A stretch of 64,000 nt of DNA from Imbricaverruca yamaguchii. Taxonomy: Eukaryota > Arthropoda > Thecostraca > Neoverrucidae. Below are positions 53,620 to 64,000 of this stretch, piece after piece (the first letter of the stretch is position 1; each line of letters begins with the position of its first letter). The stretch covers positions 1 through 64,000 of the forward strand of contig JAOTOL010001064.1 in NCBI GenBank assembly GCA_034440575.1, in the 5' to 3' direction. The notes beneath the pieces were generated by a model. That model saw only the letters and a program-made list of their open reading frames with translations, did no database searches and was not told where the DNA came from. A program made the position numbers and the translations under genes.

Positions 53620-54050
53620 ACGAAGCTTCGCGCCGGCTCTGAGACCTCAGATATGGGCTGGCCACTGGAGCCGGCGCACCTCGCTCGGCGGTGCGCCAGC
53701 TGGCCAGTGGCCGCCTGTGATTGGCTGACGCTCGGCTCGCACCACAGAGGGCACGACATTAGTAGTAGACTTTAGTAGGCGCGTCTGTTACGCTGCGAGT
53801 CTCCGAGCACGAGGCTGGTGACGCGTGCGGTGGTGCTGCCGGCGGTGGTGAACAGTGGCGACCACTGATGGTGGCAACTCGCGGCGGTCACGGCGGGACT
53901 GTGCCTGTGGAGAAGTCGCCTAGTGAGGCGCCGGCGACTGGCGGACGCCGAGGTCAGCGGAGTTGGAGAGGTCGGTGCTCGTCAGCTCGGAATTGTGCTA
54001 TGGACGCCGGGTATCGTTCATTGGGGGCTGTGACATTACTGGGTTCTTGA
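53620..54050 (+). promoter_or_regulatory. CpG-rich candidate promoter / first exon
   Basis: GC and CpG rise abruptly at about 53620 and fall at about 54050. The block has an inverted CCAAT box (GTGATTGGCTGACG, about 53716) and an imperfect hairpin (GGCCACTGG..GGTGCGCC..CCAGTGGCC). An ATG at 53867 opens MVATRGGHGGTVPVEKSPSE for 60 codons. I see no certain donor. It may drive a gene whose other exons lie downstream, or be coincidental. Confidence 0.3.
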
Positions 54051-54254
54051 CACCGTTCTCTGCAATACTATGCTTGCCTTACGTTATGCAATGCATGCAC
54101 TGTTTTTCAGCGCCATGGCAACGCTTTCGAGTAGTGTCAACACTTCTGTCTCGATCGATACGACACGGGTGGCTTCCATGGATAACAGAGGCCGCCCCAG
54201 GTTAACAAGGGTAATAATGCCACAGGTTACCAAATTTTCACAATTCCGGAACTT

Positions 54255-55255
54255 CATTTTGGTTGCATTTTTGTCATATATATCTTGGCGAGACAGCGCG
54301 CCGGAAGACATCCATTATCAGCATCTTAAACGTCTTAGCAAAAACTCCATAACGTACCCACTAGCGGCCATAAATGAACTGTACCAAAGCGACACGTTTC
54401 CCGCATCCTGGCGGGAGAGCGTCGTCATACCATTGCGAAAGCCGCACAAAGGTGCGGAAAGGTTATAGCACTCCACCCGGAAAGGTTATAGACCCATCTC
54501 ACTTGCTAGCTGCGCTAACAAGTTGGTCGAACGAATGGCCAACACACCATTGAGGAAATTCCTGGGACAAACGACCTGCTCGACGAAATTCGATGCGGTT
54601 TCTGACGTCAAAAATAAACTGCAGACATACTTATTAGATTGGTGCATGACATCAAAAGCGGTCTACGCATCAAACGCACAACCATAGCTGCCCACTTAGA
54701 CATCACTGCCGCATTCAACCGAGTAAACAAGTACGCATTTGTACACAAAAGCTTCAAGTTTTCAGGAGTGCATTTAGACGAAAAGCTCAGTTTCAACACC
54801 CACACCACCTCCATCGCGAAGCAATGCGCGAAGCGCGTCAACATACTACGTGCATTTGCAGGCACAGGCTGGGGCGGAGACAGGAAAACACTACTGCGAC
54901 TGTACACATCAATCATACAACCCATCCTAGAATGTAACAGCATCATTTTTGTCACCATTTCAGAAAGTCAGAGCTGGAAGCTAGAGATCATCTAAAACAG
55001 CTGCATAAGAGCAGCCACAGGTGCCCTCAGCACCACACCAAAAGGCAGACTTCTAGTGGACTCAAACACTACTTCAGGACACAATAGCTGTGCCGCTACC
55101 ACATCAAAATCAAATCAACCAAAAATCACACGACACAACGTTGCTTTACTCCTGAAAGATACAAGAGGCTATTTGCGCGCAAACTTCCACCATATAGCAT
55201 CCAAATTGCCACGGCCCTCTCAGATCTTAACACGCGCCTTGGAGGGCCTCTGAAA
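54255..55255 (+). pseudogene. I-like LINE, plus copy: reverse transcriptase part with internal deletion
   Basis: The frame reads SAPEDIHYQHLKRLSKNSIT, FPASWRESVVIPLRKPHKGA, a stop, then GYRPISLASCANKLVERM (RT motifs 1-2). After a frameshift it reads RTTIAAHLDITAAFNRV (motif A) and then passes directly to SGVHLDEKLSFNTHTTSIAK and WGGDRKTLLRLYTSIIQPIL (thumb). The motif B and YADD core are deleted. A duplicated CGGAAAGGTTATAG near 54455-54491 created the stop. Non-functional. Confidence 0.8.
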
Positions 55256-56120
55256 ATTATGCACACTGGAGGGGGGGGGCTGATTCCGCCCCCCGAAGAT
55301 CTACGGCTCCTATTAAAGCTGGAGCAACAAGATTCGCAGGGTAGATGGGTACGGTAGTGAAATCTATTTTGTGCAAATTCCGTGCCCTTGGATCAATATC
55401 TTCAAGATCAAATGAAGTCAAAATATCAACAAAAAATTAAGGTTTTCCGTGACTTGACTTGTCATTGTTATGGATCGCTGTGATTGTGTTTAAATACTCC
55501 AGAATGAGCATCAATGATGTTTTGGACAATACTAATGATGCAATACAGATGTTAGACACAGAATTTGACCTCAGGTCACCTACATAACAACACTTTATCA
55601 GGCCATTACCTGCTCCAGTTACCAGAACCGGGTCGCCCGCCCGACTACTCCTACAACAATGACAAACAGTAGTTTTCAGGATGTGTAGGGAGTAACATAC
55701 AGTGACATCAATCGCATGACAGTCATTGTCATTTATGACAATATTCCAGGTGACAAAGTTTGGTTCCATTAACCTGCCATGCACTTGACCTGACTTGACC
55801 TCAGTGGCCTAACATGACTTTGAAACTATATGTAAAGCATAACAATATACATCAAACAAGTCGCTAGTGTTGCCAAGAACACTTCCCTTTTGCCAATATA
55901 CGGGAAGCGCATCAGCGCCGATTTTTCTGAGCTGGCGCTGAAATTTTGTGTGACCTTACCGGCCCCTAAAGCGAAAAATGTTCGGCAGATTTTCGTTTTT
56001 CTTACTTAAGCAACCCGCCGGTCATTGTTAAGCAGCTACACAAACAATGGCGTATATCACCCGGTAAAACCTGGAGTTATATTCCAAAAACAAAACCGGA
56101 GGGGTGGGCGGATTTTGCAC
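55256..56120. other. Segment between RT and RNase H parts of the LINE
   Basis: No clear LINE coding match; a homopolymer G run near 55275 and a TGACCTCAGGTCA palindrome near 55568 are seen. It could be decayed linker or an insertion of unrelated sequence into the element. Confidence 0.4.
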
Positions 56121-56124
56121 CCCG

Positions 56125-57150
56125 CCCCCACTCCAGGGCGCGTGTTAAGCTCGCAATGCCATCCATTGCAGCTCGACCACCCACTAGGCCATTCTGAACT
56201 CTCAGTCAACCAAGGGTCGAGTACTTGCTCTCGGAAAAGAAATCCGCTAACACATCGGCGGAAATTCTTGGCATTTTCCCCAAGTTCGCCAATGACAACA
56301 ATCACAAATCACTCGTATTCACGGATGGGTCTAAACACGAGGCTAATGTGGGCATCGGGATCACTGGACCAGGTTTCATAATTTCCAAGTGTCTACCGTA
56401 TAACTTCTCTATCTACTGTGCTGAAGCAACGGCCATTGTGGCTGACATATTCATTCTCATGATGCGAAAAACCAGAAACGTAGTGATTTGCTCAGACTCC
56501 AAATCCATCCCACACTCAATTAGCAACACCCACGACTGTCCGCACCACACCATTGATCGAATCCAACAAACCGTGGCCCATATCGTGAACATGAACCTTT
56601 CCTTCCTCTGGATCCCGGGTCACGCGAACATCCCAGGTAACGAAGAAGCAGACCGGCTCGCAAAGAAAGCTTTAGCATTGAACACTTACCCTAGCGTAGC
56701 ATATTCGGTAGACGATTGCAAAGTACTCCTACAACACTACATTCGCCAACATCAACAGAACACATGGATACAGCACAACTCAACACAACAAAATCCAACC
56801 ACACCCATGCGATCAAACCAACGATGGGCACATGGAACACATCAAATCAATCTCACCGACAAACAGAGGTCATCCTCACCAGACGTAGAACTCGTTGCAC
56901 AACGCAGCGTCGATTAGACAATGACCAACACACAACACCTCACTGCGACACCTGCAATACCACGTTAAGCATAGGCCGCATCTTGCTAGACTGCAGTAGC
57001 TTTAGCTTTCAAAGACAACCATTTAAGGCATTCTGCCAAAGCGGGGGTATCACCCTATCGCTTTCATCGCTTCCCGGTGACAAACACGCAGAACTCATTC
57101 AATTGCTATTTGATTATCTGTGTGCCACAAAACTAGCAGGGGCACTGTAG
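56125..57150 (+). pseudogene. I-like LINE, plus copy: RNase H domain and C-terminal zinc-knuckle-like tail
   Basis: The frame 56225-56917 carries an RNase H domain with all four acidic residues: FTDGS (D at 56324), CAEATA, CSDSKS and GHANIPGNEEADRLAKKA. A frameshift then leads to HCDTCNTTLSIGRILLDCSS, the C-x2-C-type tail common in I-clade elements, and the ORF ends near 57150. RT plus a downstream RNase H supports the I superfamily. The RNase H is the best preserved part. Confidence 0.85.
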
Positions 57151-57670
57151 GCCCCATAACACCAACGCTCACATCAACTCGCAATGCATGACCTCGAGAC
57201 ACTCGTAGGAAACACGTAAATAGCCATCCCCGCATGGCGTCGGACGTACATGTGCCGATTTGTTTCCCAATTATAAATAATTGGCCACATAGCGGTACCT
57301 TCGGAAGTAGATAAGCCGACTTGCTTCAGGAAAACATAACAAATATGAATACAAATTAGCATAGCGACTACCCAGAGGAGCCATCGGACGTAGATGAGCC
57401 GGTTTGCCTTTTAACTCATAACGTATATGGTTACCCAGAGGAACAGCGGACATAGAAGAGCCGAATTGCAGAACACCGTACAAACACAACTGACAACCCT
57501 GCATGGCATGCTTAGACTAACCCACTACTAACAACTAACACACTGCGGCCGGCGTGAGAGGTAGTGTGGACAATTGCCTGCTTGTTCGCACGGTAAAAAT
57601 CCCTCTGTGCTCTTCGATAAGAGTAGGCTAAAGCCGGCACCCTGGCAAAATCAACTTCTCGCCACTATCA
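57151..57670 (+). mobile_element. I-like LINE 3' UTR with a periodic motif
   Basis: Collinear with the minus copy at 45690-46140. It contains four spaced variants of CGGACGTAGATGAGCCGGTT (near 57241, 57305, 57390, 57448) and ends after CCCTGGCAAAATCAACTTCT near 57670. Confidence 0.75.
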
Positions 57671-58116
57671 AAGCACCCCACCCCTACCCAAACTACAAAA
57701 TATTTTGCGGAGCAGTAAAGTAAAATTAAAACCATTTTGACATCAGGGAGATGTCCCCAGCCCAGTCCCCCTTCAGCATCTAAAATATCGCACGAAGTAT
57801 AACGTAAAAGTCCCTGAACGTAAATCTCCACTTGCATGCACCTTCATTGGGTATCAGTCCATTGGGTAGGATTTTTCCCCGCGATGGGGAAAAAGCATAA
57901 ATAGGACACGGACCCATGCCCCCCAACGGACTCGGACTGGGAATTTCCTCCTCTCACCACACCCGACGACCATCGCACGAACACGGACTTGACACCTGAT
58001 GCTCCCTCACAAGATACAGTTGTTGATGATTCGCGCCCAACTATTCCCCTCGATGTCGCCATAGAAGCCCTTTGGGCCCCGCCGACCACTGCTCGGTTAT
58101 GTGATTTTTAAATCGG
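57671..58116. other. No gene recognised
   Basis: Short frames only and no repeat match within the window. Confidence 0.4.
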
Positions 58117-58470
<354 letters not shown>

Positions 58471-58998
58471 GGCGAAGTACATGACCAGTGGTGTCTCAAT
58501 AGGTCAGATGGATCGATAATCCACAATTATTACAGTAAGTCACCAAACACCACAGCTGTTTTAAGCGTGAATTCAACAATAATACCATTTAGCGTCACCA
58601 CTGGGTAATCTTAATCGCATACAGCAGTCACATTTTTAATGTTAAATGCGGTCATCATGGAGGTCATGCTATGTCAAGTTGAATAATACGACCAAATATT
58701 ACCAAATATTGAATATGACTAAGGTCGGCATGAGTTAATTATGTCAAGATCGTTATGACATTATGTCAAGATGAGAAACATCTGGGGATCGGCCCTATAT
58801 CTCAGATCAATGGCGTATTTACGCGTTGATTTATGATCTGATATCACTTGTTATCCTATCAAGATAGATGCATCACACGTCATGCTCCGCCGACATTCGC
58901 ACACGTGCGGCAGCAAAACTTTAGTGCCGGCGGAGGCCCCGCCTTTATCGACCGCCCCACGTACACTCTGACCTCATTTCTGACTCCACGCAACATGG
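58471..58998. other. Upstream of candidate exon; no feature certain
   Basis: AT-rich with a short imperfect duplication of ACCAAATATT (58690-58712). From about 58890 it turns GC-richer (GCCGGCGGAGGCCCCGCC), possibly promoter-proximal to the ATG at 58996/58999. Confidence 0.3.
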
Positions 58999-59115
58999 AT
59001 GGCATCACAAATCGATGAATTGGCCGAAGCCCGAGCCTACTTCCAGCGAGTCGTACAGACCGAGGCGGCGGCGAAGGATGTCGTGCCGGCGCTGACTGTC
59101 ACGCTGCCGTTGATT
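58999..59115 (+). other. Candidate first coding exon of an unknown gene
   Basis: After a GC-richer leader, the ATG at 58999 opens MASQIDELAEARAYFQRVVQ followed by TEAAAKDVVPALTVTLP, a helical, protein-like segment with balanced composition, unlike the surrounding repeats. The frame then runs into a 24-bp minisatellite, so the true exon must end near 59100-59150; a GTATCG near 59138 is a weak donor candidate. Function unknown. It might pair with the exon-like end at 62700-62858. Confidence 0.3.
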
Positions 59116-59129
59116 CTATCAGCGACCGT

Positions 59130-59545
59130 GCTGTCGGTATCGACCTGTCGGAGGCTACGTGGGGTCGGCTGTCGGGGTCGACCTGTCGGACGTGACGTGG
59201 AGTCGGCTGTCGGACGTGACGCGGGGTCGGCTGTCGGTATCGACCTGACGGAGGCTACGTGGGGTCGGCTGTTGGTATCGACCTGTCGGACGTGACGCGG
59301 GGTCGGCTGTTGGACGTGACGCGGGGTCGGCTGTCGGGGTCGGCTGTCGGACGTGACGCGGGGTCGGCTGTCGGACGTGACGCGGGGTCGGCTGTCGGAC
59401 GTGACGTGGGGTCGGCTGTCAGACGTGACGCGGGGTCGGCTGTCAGACGTGACGCGGGGTCGGCTGTTGGACGTGACGCGGGGTCGGCTGTTAGACGTGA
59501 CGCGGGGTCGGCTGTTAGACGTGACGCGGGGTTGGCTGTCGACCT
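59130..59545. repeat. 24-bp minisatellite (GGACGTGACGCGGGGTCGGC unit core)
   Basis: About 16 units, regular at 24 bp in 59330-59540 and more irregular before. The 24-bp period translates as repeated DVTRGRLS or GRDAGSAV; with no stop codons the frames run open without being coding. Confidence 0.93.
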
Positions 59546-59773
59546 GTCGGTGTCGGTGGACCAGGGATCGACCATTCTAGGAGATGGCGACGCCTGCTGT
59601 ATGTTGATTAAAACGCGAAAATATTCACTAGCACCAGGTGGATTGATACCAGCAATGGATGCCCATCTGGAAAGAAAGCGCACACGGCTAACTTTGGCGA
59701 AGCTCAGTAATTCTGAAAGCCTGCACCCATGCTCCCAAAATGCCAGCCTGCGCGATCATGGTCCGCATCAGCA

Positions 59774-59823
59774 CCTAACATAACCTAACCTAGCCTAACC
59801 TAACCTAACCTAACCTAACCCAA
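59774..59823. repeat. Interstitial telomere-type repeat (CCTAA)n
   Basis: Nine or so CCTAA units (TTAGG on the other strand) with two variants (CCTAACATAA, CCTAGCCTAA). TTAGG is the standard arthropod telomeric unit. Single-copy-like sequence continues on both sides, so this is an internal site. Confidence 0.9.
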
Positions 59824-60390
59824 CAGCCGCCCACAGTGGAGTCCGGCCCACACCAGAGCGACCTTAACCCGCCTCAGGGCGGCATTGGGCCGCCGCGCGG
59901 CACGGAAGCGTCTCGTTCACCATCGACCGCATCGTCACGAACAATCACCGGCATCACGAGCATCACGTCGTCGTGAACATCATGGCATCACGAACGTCAC
60001 GACATCACGAACAATCATCGGCGACACGAATAACACGGCGTCACGAACACCCAATCCCAGTAATACTCAGATTGCTCTCCCTGTCACTTGGTCTAGACGG
60101 AACACAACGCTTCGACCGACCGCTTCTCCAGTCGCCGTCAACTGCCGGTGTCCCCTGGGAGAACATGTAGTCACCTCAGGAAGGCACGCATTGGCCAATA
60201 TTTACCCCGGACCCCGGACGGCACAACCCTGTGGCGCCGGCGGGATCCGAACCGCACGTCTCCGGATCGGAGACGTGTTGTCAACTGTGATGCTCAGGGA
60301 ATCATCACAGGATAGTCAACATCATCACATCACAGGATAGTCAACATCACCGGGACGGCTGCGGGTGTGCACCGGCGTGCCATGCACATC
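59824..60390. other. Degenerate repeats and a short hairpin
   Basis: 59925-60050 repeats ATCACGAAC-like phrases; CATCACAGGATAGTCAACAT is duplicated at 60302-60350; CACGTCTCCG (60255-60264) and CGGAGACGTG (60268-60277) form a perfect 10-bp hairpin. No gene is seen. Confidence 0.6.
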
Positions 60391-61190
60391 AGCGACCACT
60401 CCACGTCAGCGGTCACTACACGTCAGCGGTCACTATACGTCAGCAGCCACTACACGTCAGCGGTCACTGCACGTCAGCGGTCACTACGCGCCAGCGGTCA
60501 CTACACGTCAGCGGTCACTACACGTCAGCGGTCACTATCCGTTAGCGGTCACTACACGTCAGCGGTCACTACGCGTCAGCGGTCACTATACGTCAGCGGT
60601 CACTACACGTCAGCGGTCACTATACGTCAGCGGTCACTACACGTCAGCGGTCACTACACGTCAGCGGTCACCATACGTTAACGGTCACGATACGTCAACG
60701 GTCACTACACGTCAGCGGTCACTACACGTCAGCGGTCACTACACGTCAGCGGTCACTACACGTCAGCGGTCACTACACGTCAGCGGTCACTACACGTCAG
60801 CGGTCACTACACGCCAGCGGTCACTACACGCCAGCGGTCACTACACGTCAGCGGTCACTACACGTCAGCGGTCACTACACGCCAGCGGTACTACACGTCA
60901 GCGGTCACTACGTCAGCGGTCACTTACTACACGTCAGCGGTCACTACACGTCAGCGGTCACTACACGTCAGCGGTCACTACACGTCAGCGGTCACTACAC
61001 GTCAGCGGTCACTACACGTCAGCGGTCACTACACGTCAGCGGTCACTACACGCCAGCGGTCACTACACGTCAGCGGTCACTACACGTCAGCGGTCACTAT
61101 ACGTCAGCGGTCACTACACGTCAGCGGTCACTACACGTCAGCGGTCACTACACGTCAGCGGTCACTACACGTCAGCGGTCACTACACGCA
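60391..61190. repeat. 17-bp minisatellite TACACGTCAGCGGTCAC, about 46 units
   Basis: Almost uninterrupted 17-bp units; common variants change TACACG to TATACG, TACGCG or TACACGCC, with three shortened units near 60890-60930. As 17 is not a multiple of three and no stops occur, a 311-codon repetitive frame arises, which I regard as an artefact. Confidence 0.97.
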
Positions 61191-61925
61191 CAGTGCGCCG
61201 CGGCTGTGTGGTGAGCGCAGGCCGTGTGTTGCAGAATCGGATCCATGCGAAGCACACTTTCATCACCTTCGACTGGATTGGCTGCTGTCAGACTGTGTAG
61301 ACGTTGTTTCGAGCCGATCCCGGAGACGTGAAACACAGCGAGCTTCTGATCGTATGTGGCTGCTGTACATGTGTCCACTCCTCTCTCAAAGAGTCTGCAG
61401 TTGAGGGAAAGCTAGCTTGTAAATTCCCCGTCCGGTGTAGCATTCGTCATCGCCTGTTGCCGAGGCTTACAGCCTGTTTTATTGGCAAGTCTGCCCTGTT
61501 CGAAACTCCAAGCTCCACGTTCGTGTTCCATTGGCAGCACAATCCCATCCGAAGCTCCACGAAACCACTCCAAACGCTTCGATAGCTGAGCCGAATAGAG
61601 CTACACATTTCGTGCATTTGCGGTAATTATAATTTCTGGAAACAACGTTGGATTCTCTGATTTAGGCAGGCGCGGAATTAGTAGTGCCGACCATGTAAGT
61701 GTTTAGAAGCTGCTTCATTATTAATAATATGTTCATACACGCCTATAGTATCTTAAGTAAGTAGACGCGAGACTACTAGCCTTGCATGAGACCCAATAAC
61801 AACCAATCTTGCATGCAGCCCAAGAGCGGAACCAAACTAAAAGCTACCCCATCAAATTCGTCGTTTTTGTAGCAATAAGCGTCAAGGACTGGTACGCCTC
61901 TGAATTTCCGCCGGTCTTCCATTGC
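61191..61925. other. No gene recognised
   Basis: Short frames only; the first 120 bp after the array are GC-moderate, then AT-rich. Confidence 0.4.
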
Positions 61926-61929
61926 TTAC

Positions 61930-62187
61930 TATTCGAATCCTCGAATCTCCCGTATCTTATTCTGCACTGCCCACGAATGGAATCTCTTAATTTCTACGAA
62001 CTGCGACAGCTGAAGTCCGAATGGGCCGGCGGCTATTGGATTAACGACGCGAGGACTGTTGTATCACCCAGCGTTGTCAGTCTCTCACGTCTATTGGTAG
62101 CGGGCGAAGAGTAGCGACAGGTGGAACTCGAACCCACAACCATTCGGTTGGCAAGCGAGCACCTTACCCCCAGACTAATCGCCCCTC
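61930..62187 (-). mobile_element. tRNA-derived SINE (family B), tRNA-Gly-like head
   Basis: On the minus strand from 62182: GCGATTAGTCTGGGGGTAAG (A-box-like), GCTCGCTTGCCAAC with a GCC anticodon position, and GTGGGTTCGAGTTCCAC (B box, 62120-62136). The acceptor stem has mismatches and the anticodon stem is broken, so it is not a functional tRNA. The following 200 bp with AGTTCGTAGAAATTAAGAGA is SINE-like body. Only one copy is seen here, so the SINE call rests on the pol III boxes. Confidence 0.5.
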
Positions 62188-62264
62188 TGCAGTCCGACTC
62201 AACGCCGCTCAGCGCGCCCGCGACTTGCAGCCTCGTGTTCTGCGGTCTCGTGACCTGTGGCGTC

Positions 62265-62695
62265 GTGACTTGTGGTCTTGTGACCTGCGACCCCATGTCA
62301 GGCGGTCTCATGTCCAGTTACCTGTGGTCTTGTGACCTGTGACCTCATGTCATGCGGTCTCGTGTCCAGTTATCTGTGGTCTTGTGACCTGTGACCTCAT
62401 ATCAGACGGTCTCGTGTCCAGTTATCTGTGGTCTTGTGACCTGTGACCTCATATCGGACGGTCTCGTGTCCAGTTATCTGTGGTCTTGTGACCTGTGACC
62501 TCATATCAGGCGGTCTCGTGTCCAGTTATCTGTGGTCTTGTGACCTGTGACCTCATGTCATGCGGTCTCGTGTCCAGTTATCTGTGGTCTTGTGACCTGT
62601 GACCTCATATCAGACGGTCTCGTGTCCAGTTGTCTGTGGTCTTGTGACCTGTGACCTCATATCGGACGGTCTCGTGCCCAGTTGTCTGTGGTCTA
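62265..62695. repeat. 52-bp minisatellite, about 8 units
   Basis: Units of exactly 52 bp contain GGTCTTGTGACCTGTGACCT, CATATCAGACGGTCTCGTGT and CCAGTTATCTGT. Variants are CATGTCATGCGG and CATATCGGACGG. Confidence 0.96.
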
Positions 62696-62702
62696 GTGGC
62701 GG

Positions 62703-62858
62703 ACAGGGCACGAGTCCGCTGAGTGCCAGTACCAGCGCATTCAAGCGCCGGTGAGCCAAACCCAAAGTGAGCACCTGACCTCCCGGCTCCTGGACCCACT
62801 AACCAACTACGAGCAATTCAAAGAAGCTGAACGGTACGCCCACGCCCAGGGCTACTGA
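62703..62858 (+). other. Candidate terminal coding exon of an unknown gene
   Basis: Following a possible acceptor (GTCTAG at 62691-62696 or GTGCCAG at about 62724-62730), the frame includes SEHLTSRLLDPLTNYEQFKE then AERYAHAQGY and TGA at 62856-62858. The composition is protein-like and unlike neighbouring repeats. It could be the last exon of a gene starting at 58999, in which case the 24-, 17- and 52-bp arrays would be intronic. Function unknown, pairing unproven. Confidence 0.3.
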
Positions 62859-64000
62859 AGCTTGCAAATTGTCGATTTAAAGTTGTGGCAGGTGCAGGAT
62901 CGTCATGTTTTTTAGCGATATTTTGTCGGGCATAGTTCTGTATTTTGCGCACGAGTTCATTGCAGCCAATACCCGGCACGGTATGCGTGTCGGTTATTGG
63001 CCCCTCTGCTCTTCAGACCCTGGCATGTGCGAGGATACCCGGCTTACTACGCAACACCGAACGGCCGTCAATTCCGAAAACTGCCGACAGTCCCGTACGC
63101 ACCAGGAGTTTGGTGATCAATAGCAACGTATACGTCGCCTGTTTCCAGTGCTGCGGAAGAACACTCAGAGCTGTCTGCCAGAGCTGTCTCGTGTCCCCAG
63201 GCCATTGCTGTGTATTGCGTTGGTGAACAAATGTACTGTCTTAGTAGAATACAACGCATTAAAAGTGTTGTTGATGACGGTCAAAAAGTTACGGTGAAGA
63301 CATGAAGCCGTCTAAATTCTCACATATGTCAGCAAATCAGAATTACGAAGCGTATGGCGAACGGCCCGAAAGCAAACGCATTCAAAGAATATTTTGCAGA
63401 AACCGAGCAGTTAAGTTCAGTCCAGCATATGTATGAATCATTCCACGCTGTGCAAGGCACGTTTGGGTGTGCGATTCATTTACATCACAACAGGAAATGC
63501 AGCAGAGATGAAACAATTCATATGCATTTGCAGGGCAATTGCACTTCAAAAATGCATCGCACGAGCCCAAATATGTGCCACGTCATGTCCCGCCACACGT
63601 TGTCTCGGCCAAGACATGCAGAATCTCGTGTGGCATCCGCGAGCCCTTGGTAGCTAGTGGGAAGTGTCTGTAAGGCAGTGCCGCACGGTATGGGACCTAT
63701 GTGCGAAGGTTCAGCCAGGCGGAAGTTAGGAAACGCCGGAGTTTCCGCTGCCGATGCTCACGTTTCGCGCTTCGAAACAGCGGCACGAGTGAAAAGCGCA
63801 CATATTTCTCCAAGAGACCGCAAATCGTTTAATGCACGAGGAGCTCCGATTCTCTCTCTGTGGGCTGTGCAGGCCATGGACCGACCGCAGGTGCAGCTCG
63901 TCCGGAATCGGAGAAATGTGGTCACGACGGCGGGTACCTGAGACGTTCCTGGTACCAAAGTTAATTACCCGCTGTATTTGCTTGGTATGGCGCTCGGCGA
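62859..64000. other. No gene recognised
   Basis: Short frames (up to 99 codons) without motifs; no repeat matching elsewhere in the window was noticed. Confidence 0.35.

Noticed and set aside
59774..59823. A chromosome end
   Set aside because: Only about nine telomeric units with variants, and complex sequence continues on both sides.
60215..60300. tRNA-like sequence with GCGGTTCGGATCCCGC
   Set aside because: The B-box resemblance overlaps a simple 10-bp hairpin; no A box at the right distance and an irregular T loop.
60365..61300. 311-codon open frame with RQRSLHVSGHYTSAVTT repeats
   Set aside because: It is the 17-bp array read through three frames; no independent sign of a protein, and the same array is open in another frame.
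62113..62182. Functional tRNA-Gly(GCC) gene on the minus strand
   Set aside because: The last acceptor-stem pairs do not match and the anticodon stem is broken, while a SINE-like body follows directly; treated as a SINE head.

Overview
The window is eukaryotic nuclear DNA, most likely from an arthropod. The evidence is spliced genes with GT-AG introns, decayed LINE and tRNA-derived SINE retroposons, a run of CCTAA/TTAGG repeats (the usual arthropod telomere unit) at about 59.77 kb, and an arthropod-style TCAGT initiator with a DPE match ahead of the main gene. I cannot tell the class; a crustacean or chelicerate would fit. Nothing looks bacterial, and there are no operons, CRISPR arrays or phage genes.

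Layout. 0-14 kb is AT-leaning repeat country: at least eight decayed CR1-like LINE pieces in both orientations, two copies of one tRNA-derived SINE, a fold-back repeat here called R1 (copies at about 0.2-0.76, 3.95-5.2 and 9.1-10.75 kb, the last split by a SINE) and an unrelated repeat, R2 (1.68-2.37 kb, again at 52.7-53.4 kb). 14-17 kb shows little. From 17.1 to 42.2 kb the base composition turns GC/CpG-rich, recognisable transposons disappear, and one large gene occupies the + strand.

That gene encodes a divergent AGC-type serine/threonine protein kinase. Ten coding exons (17429-17639, 24045-24128, 29434-29631, 33902-34056, 34711-34821, 35935-36030, 37463-37554, 39538-39718, 40479-40676, 41293-42201) join in phase into 2235 nt, that is 744 codons plus a stop. 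The catalytic residues are present, but the usual PDK1 T-loop and hydrophobic-motif phosphosites seem altered, the beta3-alphaC region is short, there is an extra stretch before helix alphaE, and a Ser/Pro/Arg-rich tail of about 300 residues carries a nuclear-localisation-like patch. Its introns are full of minisatellites and short, perfect, unrelated hairpins.

42-64 kb holds a 1.4-kb array of 31-bp units (44.06-45.48 kb), two diverged copies of an I-like LINE with RNase H (minus strand 45.7-46.5 kb; plus strand 54.25-57.67 kb), the second R2 copy, several unrecognised open frames, a CpG-rich candidate promoter (53.6-54.05 kb), two exon-like pieces that might belong to another gene (58999 onward and 62700-62858), and more minisatellites (24-, 17- and 52-bp units).

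The most unusual signals are the set of unrelated perfect hairpins (arms of 10-18 bp), including two interlocked hairpins at 23.9 kb and a twin palindrome at 32.85 kb; the R1 fold-back family loaded with AGGTCA half-sites; and the atypical kinase. All exon calls come from reading the sequence only and have no transcript support.
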